Source: Bacillota bacterium (lineage in GTDB: Bacteria; Bacillota; Clostridia; Peptostreptococcales; Acidaminobacteraceae). Taken from it: 11,462 nt of DNA. Each line of letters opens with the position of its first letter. Position 1 is the first letter of the stretch. Under the pieces are notes generated by a model that saw nothing but the letters and a program-made list of their open reading frames with translations, did no database searches and was not told the DNA's origin. Of the stretch, positions 6,954-11,462 are shown piece by piece. The stretch covers positions 1-11,462 of the forward strand of contig JAEZUZ010000078.1 of assembly GCA_023443345.1 (NCBI GenBank). The letters are read 5' to 3'. The position numbers and the translations under genes are program-made.

Positions 6954-7760
6954 CTAATATTTATCTAAAAAACTTATATGTCTTCCCTTTTCCTTATAAC
7001 CTAGTATTGCATCAATCTCTACATTTTTGCTTGAAGCAAATATCGAATTTTCTACATTTGGGAAAGTCTTGGAAAGCTCTTTTATTAAAGCCTTAACTCT
7101 AGCTCTGTTAGAAGGTTTATCTCCCCTTGATACCTCACATGCACAATCTAAAAATTTAAGATCTAATTGATTTCTAAAAGCAACTATATTTCTCTCTCTG
7201 ACATAGATAAGAGGTCTTATTAATTCCATATCTTCAAAGTTCTTGCTTTTTAATTTTGGCATCATAGTCATATATGTACCACAGCTAAGGACGTTCATCA
7301 TGATTGTCTCAATAGCATCATCATAGTGATGACCAAGTGCAATTTTATTACATCCCATTTTCTTAGCACTGTCATACAAAATGCCCCTTCTCATCCTAGC
7401 GCACATAAAACACGGCTTATTGTTATCCATTTCGTATGCTGCTTTAAAAACTTGTTTATTTACAACTGTAAGCTCTATACCCAACTCTTTTGCATTTTCA
7501 AGAACTAAATTTCTATTTATATCTAAATATCCTGGGTCCATAGAAAGAAATTTTACTTCAAAGTTCTTATTCCCATATTCATGCAAAATTTGGAACAGTT
7601 TAGCAAGTAAAAATGAATCCTTCCCTCCAGAAATACATACTGCTATTTTATCTCCATCCTCTATAAGGTTAAATTCTTTAATAGCCCTTACAAACGGTCT
7701 AAATATTCTCTTTTTATAAGTTGTCTGCAACAATTTCTGTGCAAGCATTCCTTTATCCAT
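6954..7760 (-). CDS. ttcA: tRNA 2-thiocytidine biosynthesis TtcA family protein
   Basis: 268-residue adenylating sulfur transferase of the PP-loop ATPase superfamily. Seen: PP-loop SGGKDS (44-49), C117-F-M-C120 followed by ARMRRGILY, nearly the TtcA signature, ALGHHYDDAIET (141-152) typical of the group, and C206/C208, one of which should be the third cysteine ligand of the [4Fe-4S] cluster in TtcA. TtcA thiolates cytidine 32 in the anticodon loop of some tRNAs. It is shorter than the E. coli enzyme (about 311 residues) and lacks the zinc-finger start of TtuA. The RNA target in Firmicutes is not firmly known, so the substrate is inferred. Start ATG has GAGGT about five bases upstream. It heads the ttcA-polA-coaE run, and its stop overlaps the polA ribosome site. 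Confidence 0.85.
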   Translation of the reverse strand: MDKGMLAQKLLQTTYKKRIFRPFVRAIKEFNLIEDGDKIAVCISGGKDSFLLAKLFQILHEYGNKNFEVKFLSMDPGYLDINRNLVLENAKELGIELTVVNKQVFKAAYEMDNNKPCFMCARMRRGILYDSAKKMGCNKIALGHHYDDAIETIMMNVLSCGTYMTMMPKLKSKNFEDMELIRPLIYVRERNIVAFRNQLDLKFLDCACEVSRGDKPSNRARVKALIKELSKTFPNVENSIFASSKNVEIDAILGYKEKGRHISFLDKY

Positions 7761-7778
7761 ATCTACCTCACATATTTA

Positions 7779-7807
7779 ATTCTATACAAGGAGAATGCAT
7801 ATTTCAA
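7779..7807 (-). promoter_or_regulatory. Promoter of the ttcA-polA-coaE operon
   Basis: Minus strand -35 TTGAAA (7802-7807), 17-base spacer, -10 TAGAAT (7779-7784). Predicted start near 7772 gives a leader of about 12 bases containing GAGGT, then the ttcA ATG at 7760. Confidence 0.65.
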
Positions 7808-7833
7808 CTTTGAATACTTAATATAAAAAAATC

Positions 7834-7863
7834 TTGTTAAATAGCTACTTAAAATAGTATAAT
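7834..7863 (+). promoter_or_regulatory. Promoter of the tcdA-like operon; implies a leaderless mRNA
   Basis: Plus strand -35 TTGTTA (7834-7839), 18-base spacer, perfect -10 TATAAT (7858-7863). The predicted start, about 7869-7872, coincides with the ATG at 7872, and there is no Shine-Dalgarno sequence before it. The inverted repeat TTAAAATA (7849-7856) / TATTTTAA (7863-7870) straddles the -10 and may be an operator or simple AT-richness. Its -35 is only 26 bases from that of the divergent ttcA promoter. Confidence 0.7.
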
Positions 7864-7871
7864 ATTTTAAT

Positions 7872-8519
7872 ATGAAGAATAAAAAAATAAGTATTGTAGG
7901 ACTTGGTGGGGTAGGTAGTCATACTGCTATTACACTTATGAACAATGGTTTTAAAAATCTTACTTTAGTTGATTTCGATACTATTGATCCAAGCAATCTA
8001 AATAGACAGATAATGACCAACATTGAAAATATAGGAAAATATAAAGCTCAAGCGTTGAAAGATCTATCATCAGAAATATTAAATGATTCTAGTAATATTG
8101 TTGCAATAAATAAGAGATTTCAAAAGACAGAAGCTCAATTTTTAAAGGATTCCGATTTTATTGTTGATGCAATTGACACAGTTACTAATAAACTTGAACT
8201 GATTGAATTTGCACAAGAAAACAACATTCCCATAATAAGCGCTCTTGGAACTGGCAATAAATTTGATCCCTTAAACCTTAAATATTCAAGCATATATTCT
8301 ACTCAAACTTGTCCTCTTGCTAGAGTAATTAGAAGAGAATCTAAAAAAAGAAATTTAAATGACTTTCCTGTTGTATACTCCACTGAAAATGCAAGCAAAA
8401 AAAATATCGCATCTAATGGAAGGCATGCTCCTTCTTCTATGATATTTGTCCCTGGCATATGTGGGATCATGCTTGCAAACTACGTAATAAATTTCTTTGG
8501 TCAAAAATATGAAAGATAA
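7872..8519 (+). CDS. tcdA: TcdA-like ThiF/E1 superfamily ATP-dependent enzyme (putative tRNA t6A dehydratase), N-terminally short
   Basis: 215 residues. TcdA adenylates the carboxyl group of t6A37 in tRNA to form the cyclic ct6A. Seen: Rossmann glycine motif G10-L-G-G-V-G15, LVDFDTID (D34, D36), SNLNRQ (41-46) with the ATP-contacting N and R, GKYK (K58), the catalytic-type DAID (99-102), and CPLARVIRRESKKR (147-160) followed by VVYSTE, which are TcdA-like rather than MoeB or ThiF-like. No zinc CxxC pairs are present. The usual N-terminal segment of about 20-25 residues (RF-x-R, then L-x-G) is missing. A TAA in frame at 7860-7862 and no other start show this is genuine, not a start error. The last 11 bases overlap the next gene, which seems to carry a segment of that kind. 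Function is well supported at superfamily level, less so for the exact substrate. Confidence 0.8.
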   Translation: MKNKKISIVGLGGVGSHTAITLMNNGFKNLTLVDFDTIDPSNLNRQIMTNIENIGKYKAQALKDLSSEILNDSSNIVAINKRFQKTEAQFLKDSDFIVDAIDTVTNKLELIEFAQENNIPIISALGTGNKFDPLNLKYSSIYSTQTCPLARVIRRESKKRNLNDFPVVYSTENASKKNIASNGRHAPSSMIFVPGICGIMLANYVINFFGQKYER

Positions 8520-9057
8520 GATATTTAAAAGAGTTGATTTAGCACTAGATAATGCTAGATTAAATTATAAAGATAAAAAAATAGTAGTTGTAAACATAAC
8601 TAATCAAACTATAGCTTACCTAGAAGCTATTGTAAGAAGTGGATTTGAGAACATAGACATATTTATTGAAAATCATGAAGTAGATAAATTTAAAAACTTA
8701 TTTATAAATTTAGATAGCAATAATTTAAAAGAAAAAATTTCAGATAGACTTACTCACATAAATAGAGATCTATCTCTAAGTTTTATAGATAAATTTAATT
8801 CTGGAGATTTAAATATATTTTTTGGGAAAACTTCTATAGAAATAGATGCACCACATATCGCATTTATAAATGGAAATTTCTATAGCAACATAGATTCAAG
8901 ATTTAATACTACTAAATTTAAAAAAGACTATTCTTTATTTTTAAAAGATAAGCGTTTAGACATTTTGGAAAATACACTTGTTGGTTATTTAATAGCTAAA
9001 CAAACTATAGACTATTTTTTAGAAGGAGAAAATAATGAAAATACTATTGACAAATGA
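8509..9057 (+). CDS. Unrecognised protein; probable degenerate ThiF-fold partner of the upstream TcdA-like enzyme
   Basis: 182 residues from ATG 8509 (a TTG at 8497 is possible; neither has a clear Shine-Dalgarno, so translation is probably coupled to the preceding gene, which it overlaps by 11 bases). I do not recognise the family directly. Aligned by eye to the upstream TcdA-like protein, KKIVVVNITNQT (23-34) falls on KKISIVGLGGVG: all four glycines are replaced, but RSGFENIDIF (43-52) tracks NNGFKNLTLV without gaps. Near the C-terminus GYLIAKQTIDYF (159-170) tracks GIMLANYVINFF. Its N-terminus IFKRVDLALDNARL (5-18) resembles the RF/R-containing start that TcdA proteins normally have and the upstream protein lacks. 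It is probably catalytically dead. The N-terminal part is soluble, with no signal or membrane segment. The last 23 bases overlap surE. Alternative: a decaying duplicate. Confidence 0.7.
   Translation: MKDKIFKRVDLALDNARLNYKDKKIVVVNITNQTIAYLEAIVRSGFENIDIFIENHEVDKFKNLFINLDSNNLKEKISDRLTHINRDLSLSFIDKFNSGDLNIFFGKTSIEIDAPHIAFINGNFYSNIDSRFNTTKFKKDYSLFLKDKRLDILENTLVGYLIAKQTIDYFLEGENNENTIDK
9021..9028 (+). promoter_or_regulatory. Ribosome binding site of surE
   Basis: AGAAGGAG, six bases before the surE ATG at 9035 and inside the preceding coding region. It supports a start that overlaps the previous gene by 23 bases. Confidence 0.85.
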
Positions 9058-9772
9058 TGATGGAATTCAATCAGAAGGATTGAGAATACTTGCAGATGCG
9101 TGTCTAGAATTGGGACATGAAGTTTTTGTTGTAGCCCCTAGTTTTCAGCAATCAGCTGTATCTCAGGGAATAACAGTTCACAATCCATTTAAAATAACTC
9201 AAAACCACGATAACTTTAGCGATGTATTTTGCTATCACGTAGATGGAAAACCTGCTGATACTGTTAAGGTTGCAATTGAGTTTCTAAATTTAAAACCAGA
9301 TTTAGTAATATCAGGTGTAAACAACGGCCCAAATTTAGGGACAGATATTCTATATTCTGGAACTGTTGGCGCTGCAACTGAAGCTTCAATATACTCAATC
9401 CCAGCAATTGCAATAAGTACAGATTTCCACAATTTTGAGATGGCAAGAAATGAACTTAAATCCCTACTTGCTTTTATTATTAAAGAAAAAATGTATAAAG
9501 CAGGCTTAGTTTTAAATATCAACTTCCCTGCTAAGGCATTCAAAAAGTCAAAGGGAATTGTAATAGCAAGGCAGGGAGTTAGATTTTTTGCTGCTAGCTT
9601 TAGACAAGAAGAAGACAAACATTGGTTTGAAGGTGAATTTGTAGATGTTGAAAATGCAGAAGATTCAGATGTATTTAAGTTCTATCAAGGATATACCACA
9701 ATAACCCCTATTGACTTAGATAGATTAAATGTTGATCACTTCAACTACCTAAGCCAAAAGTTTAATAATTAA
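9035..9772 (+). CDS. surE: 5'/3'-nucleotidase SurE
   Basis: 245-residue cytosolic metal-dependent phosphatase that removes phosphate from nucleoside 5'- and 3'-monophosphates, and short polyphosphate in some species. Seen: N-terminal LLTNDDGIQSEGL with metal ligands D8 and D9, VAPSFQQSAVS with S40 as third ligand, and SGVNNGPNLGTDILYSGTV with N96. These are the four canonical metal ligands. DILYSGTVGAATEA is the SurE signature. Length is typical (about 250). It is the last gene of the tcdA-like operon. No terminator is evident, and its 3' end overlaps the oppositely directed membrane gene by 24 bases. Confidence 0.96.
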   Translation: MKILLTNDDGIQSEGLRILADACLELGHEVFVVAPSFQQSAVSQGITVHNPFKITQNHDNFSDVFCYHVDGKPADTVKVAIEFLNLKPDLVISGVNNGPNLGTDILYSGTVGAATEASIYSIPAIAISTDFHNFEMARNELKSLLAFIIKEKMYKAGLVLNINFPAKAFKKSKGIVIARQGVRFFAASFRQEEDKHWFEGEFVDVENAEDSDVFKFYQGYTTITPIDLDRLNVDHFNYLSQKFNN

Positions 9773-10120
9773 AAAGAATATATTATCAAATATAAATACT
9801 ATACAAAAGAATAGCTCTTTAGATATTAGAGTTATATCCATGTAGTAGTATGCAAAGACAATAGAAACTATTGAAAGTAATAAAGAGACAATTATTCTAT
9901 AAGGTAAATAGAGTACAATACCAAATAGACATGAAGATATAAGGAGTGATTTTAGAATTAATCTTATAATATAAGAGATAGCAACACTTACTCCAGATAA
10001 AATTGCAATATTTACTATTAAATTTTTTTCAACAACAAATATTTCTAAATATTGATGAACTAAATATAGTATTATTGAGAATGCTATAAATTTTAAAAAT
10101 TGTATTTTTAGAGCTTTCAT
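9749..10120 (-). CDS. Small hypothetical membrane protein
   Basis: 123 residues, almost entirely hydrophobic, with about four or five membrane helices (approximately residues 8-25, 35-57, 59-91 as one or two, and 102-122). Few charges: KALKIQFLK at the N-terminus, EK at 31-32, RLILK around 53-57 and DN at 112-113. I recognise no family signature. It is judged real because it fills the only large space between surE and the transporter, no competing ORF exists there, and its ATG (10118-10120) has AGAGGT three to four bases upstream. Its start faces the transporter gene with only 23 bases between, and its end overlaps surE by 24 bases. Function unknown; it could be a partner of the neighbouring transporter, but nothing shows this. 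Confidence 0.7.
   Translation of the reverse strand: MKALKIQFLKFIAFSIILYLVHQYLEIFVVEKNLIVNIAILSGVSVAISYIIRLILKSLLISSCLFGIVLYLPYRIIVSLLLSIVSIVFAYYYMDITLISKELFFCIVFIFDNIFFLIIKLLA
10082..10090 (+). promoter_or_regulatory. Possible extended -10 promoter of the AI-2E transporter gene
   Basis: TGCTATAAA: a TG one base before TATAAA, on the plus strand inside the divergent membrane gene. It predicts a start near 10097 and a leader of about 47 bases with AAAGGA before the ATG. No good -35 is seen, and AT-rich DNA makes such matches common. Confidence 0.3.
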
Positions 10121-10143
10121 ATAACCTCTTAGAAAGGAAATTT

Positions 10144-11310
10144 ATGATTTTTAAGGATTTAAAATCAAAAAAAATTCTATTTATAATACTTACAAGTATT
10201 ATATTTTATTGGATAGTATTTCACATAGAAATCGTTAAAAAGACAATGTCTCAAGCCATTTCTATACTATCACCATTTATATTTGGAATACTTGTAGCAT
10301 TTATACTAAATATACTTATAAATATATTTGAAAACAAAATATTTAAGTATAGCAAAAAGGCCAAATTGTACAATAAAATCAGAAGACCTCTATCCTTACT
10401 ATTTGCTGTAATATTACTGCTAGGAAGTGTAGTAATACTTGCTTTCTTCCTTCTTCCAATGGTATTTTCATCATTTCAAGAAGCAGCAGCATTTATTCCA
10501 AAGGCATTTAACTCATTACAGAAATGGATAAATGAGCTATCTGATAAATACCCAATGGTCAATGATTCATTTAAAAACTTGAATATAGACTTTGGATCAC
10601 TGCAAATTAAGGCAATAACTTTTTTAAGAGAACAAATTCCTAATGCCTTGAGCTTTACGGCAAATATAACCACTTCAATATTTAATATAGTTCTTAATTT
10701 TGTAATAGGATTTATTTTTTCATTATACCTAGTTATACAAAAAGAACAAATACTAAACTATATAAATAAGGGGATGTTTGCTATATGCGGACCTAAAGTA
10801 AGTTCAAATGTACAGTATGTAATGAACCTGATATACAAGAGTTTTTCGGGCTTTATATCAGGTCAAGTTATAGAGAGTATTGTACTTGGTATCCTATTCT
10901 ATATAGGAATGAGAATCCTATCAATACCTCAGGCTCTAACAGTTGGATTTGTTCAAGGTGTGGCAGCATTAATACCTATGTTTGGAGCGATCATTGGAAC
11001 AGGTATAGGTTTTCTAATTGTATTAATTGTTGAACCAACTAAGGCAATAATGTTTGTCATATTTTCTATAGTATTAATACAAATTGATGCAAATTTGATA
11101 TATCCAAGAATTATGGGAAATAGTGTAGGAACTCCTGCAATACTAATTTTAATGAGTGTAAGTATATTTGGTACTGTATTTGGAATTTTAGGTATGATAT
11201 TTGCAGTTCCTATAACAAATGTAATATATACAATAATTAATAATTATATAAATCAAAAACTAATAATTAGAAGCAAACAACAAATAGAAGTTTACAACGA
11301 TAAAGTATAG
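10144..11310 (+). CDS. AI-2E family transporter (PerM/YtvI type)
   Basis: 388-residue polytopic membrane protein. Two helices lie at the N-terminus (about 10-27 and 38-60), then a pair after residue 80, a longer loop around 115-175 (FQEAAAFIPKAFNSLQKW onward) and four or more helices in the C-terminal half. The family's conserved C-terminal part is clear: GFVQGVAALIPMFGAIIGTGIGF, then ANLIYPRIMGNSVGTPAI and GTVFGILGMIFAVPITNVIY. Members of this family export AI-2, cyclic compounds or ions (including Na+/H+ exchange in some), so the substrate cannot be named. The start ATG has AAAGGA about five bases upstream. The gene is monocistronic as far as seen, with a strong terminator ten bases after its stop. 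A perfect inverted repeat lies within its first 20 codons. Confidence 0.92.
   Translation: MIFKDLKSKKILFIILTSIIFYWIVFHIEIVKKTMSQAISILSPFIFGILVAFILNILINIFENKIFKYSKKAKLYNKIRRPLSLLFAVILLLGSVVILAFFLLPMVFSSFQEAAAFIPKAFNSLQKWINELSDKYPMVNDSFKNLNIDFGSLQIKAITFLREQIPNALSFTANITTSIFNIVLNFVIGFIFSLYLVIQKEQILNYINKGMFAICGPKVSSNVQYVMNLIYKSFSGFISGQVIESIVLGILFYIGMRILSIPQALTVGFVQGVAALIPMFGAIIGTGIGFLIVLIVEPTKAIMFVIFSIVLIQIDANLIYPRIMGNSVGTPAILILMSVSIFGTVFGILGMIFAVPITNVIYTIINNYINQKLIIRSKQQIEVYNDKV
10182..10203. repeat. Perfect 10-bp inverted repeat in the 5' coding part of the AI-2E transporter gene
   Basis: TATAATACTT (10182-10191), spacer AC, then its exact complement (10194-10203). Each arm contains TATAAT, reading as a -10 box on both strands. 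The minus-strand box (10198-10203) has a 17-base spacer to a weak ATGTGA (10221-10226), so it may be the promoter of the divergent membrane gene, with the repeat as operator. Chance occurrence in such AT-rich sequence is not negligible. Confidence 0.35.
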
Positions 11311-11319
11311 TAAATATTA

Positions 11320-11348
11320 AACAAGTACAAATGTACTTGTTTTTTTTT
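11320..11348 (+). terminator. Intrinsic terminator of the AI-2E transporter gene
   Basis: Stem ACAAGTAC (11321-11328), loop AAAT, stem GTACTTGT (11333-11340), then an unbroken run of T to 11348. It begins 10 bases after the stop codon. Confidence 0.92.
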
Positions 11349-11370
11349 ACTTATACAAAATTATTGAAAT

Positions 11371-11393
11371 AAAAAAAACGCTCAAAAGCGTTT
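11371..11393 (-). terminator. Intrinsic terminator of tRNA-Arg
   Basis: On the minus strand AAACGCT, loop TTTG, AGCGTTT (stem arms 11387-11393 and 11376-11382), followed by more T to 11371. It begins three bases after the tRNA 3' end at 11396 and faces the plus-strand terminator at 11320-11348. Confidence 0.88.
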
Positions 11394-11395
11394 AA

Positions 11396-11462
11396 CGCGT
11401 CCGCAGGGATTCGAACCCCGGACCTACGGCTTAGAAGGCCGTTGCTCTATCCAGCTGAGCTA
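11396..11462 (-). tRNA. tRNA-Arg (anticodon TCT), 5' end beyond right edge
   Basis: Visible from position 8 (TA) of the tRNA: D arm TAGCTCAGCTGGATAGAGCA, anticodon stem ACGGC/GCCGT around loop CTTCTAA (anticodon TCT, reading AGA/AGG), T arm CGGGG-TTCGAAT-CCCTG, acceptor 3' strand CGGACGC and discriminator G. No CCA is encoded. The missing seven bases should be GCGTCCG. AGA is a major arginine codon in AT-rich genomes. Confidence 0.95.

Noticed and set aside
7381..7719. 112-codon open frame on the plus strand within ttcA
   Set aside because: Opposite a well-supported TtcA-family gene; composition is that of a reverse-frame shadow.
7761..7871. Riboswitch or T-box leader between the divergent genes
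   Set aside because: Both promoters predict very short leaders, and no conserved leader structure or terminator is present.
8497..8508. TTG start for the gene after the tcdA-like gene
   Set aside because: No ribosome site supports it; the ATG at 8509 is the simpler choice, though coupling makes either possible.
9235..9618. 127-codon open frame on the minus strand within surE
   Set aside because: Antisense shadow of a clear SurE coding region; no ribosome site and no recognisable motif.

Overview
The window is strongly AT-rich and reads like the chromosome of an anaerobic low-GC Firmicute (Clostridia/Tissierellia type). The evidence is AGGAGG ribosome sites, sigma-A-like promoters, an Rnf complex in the clostridial gene order C-D-G-E-A, a polA-coaE pair, and tRNA genes without encoded CCA. 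Family and genus cannot be fixed from the sequence alone. No phage, transposon, CRISPR or insertion sequence is visible, and no stretch over 300 bases lacks a gene.

Layout. Positions 1-3590 (minus) carry rnfC, rnfD, rnfG, rnfE and the first 69 codons of rnfA, tightly packed with 4-8 base overlaps or gaps. They encode the membrane ferredoxin:NAD+ oxidoreductase. Directly upstream, with 19 bases between them and no terminator, lies a tRNA-Leu(GAG) gene (3610-3692) with its own promoter, so the tRNA and rnf are probably one transcript. Positions 3789-7760 (minus) carry a ttcA-like tRNA thiolase gene, polA and coaE, overlapping or nearly touching. Back to back with these, positions 7872-9772 (plus) carry a tcdA-like (ThiF/E1 superfamily) gene, an unrecognised 182-residue ORF, and surE, all overlapping. 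Next come a small membrane protein on the minus strand (9749-10120), whose end overlaps that of surE, and a divergent AI-2E family transporter (10144-11310, plus) with a good terminator. The right edge holds most of a tRNA-Arg(TCT) on the minus strand with its own terminator.

How the genes work together. Rnf couples electron transfer from ferredoxin to NAD+ with ion pumping. The divergent ttcA/tcdA promoter region pairs two enzymes of tRNA anticodon-loop modification. PolA, CoaE and SurE are housekeeping DNA, CoA and nucleotide enzymes.

The most interesting point is the tcdA operon. Its first protein keeps the whole ATP-binding ThiF core but lacks the usual N-terminal arginine-containing segment. 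The second, unrecognised protein looks like a degenerate ThiF fold that has lost the glycine motif but keeps such an N-terminal segment and the C-terminal helix. This resembles the division of labour in heterodimeric eukaryotic E1 enzymes and may be a split, two-subunit bacterial E1-like enzyme.
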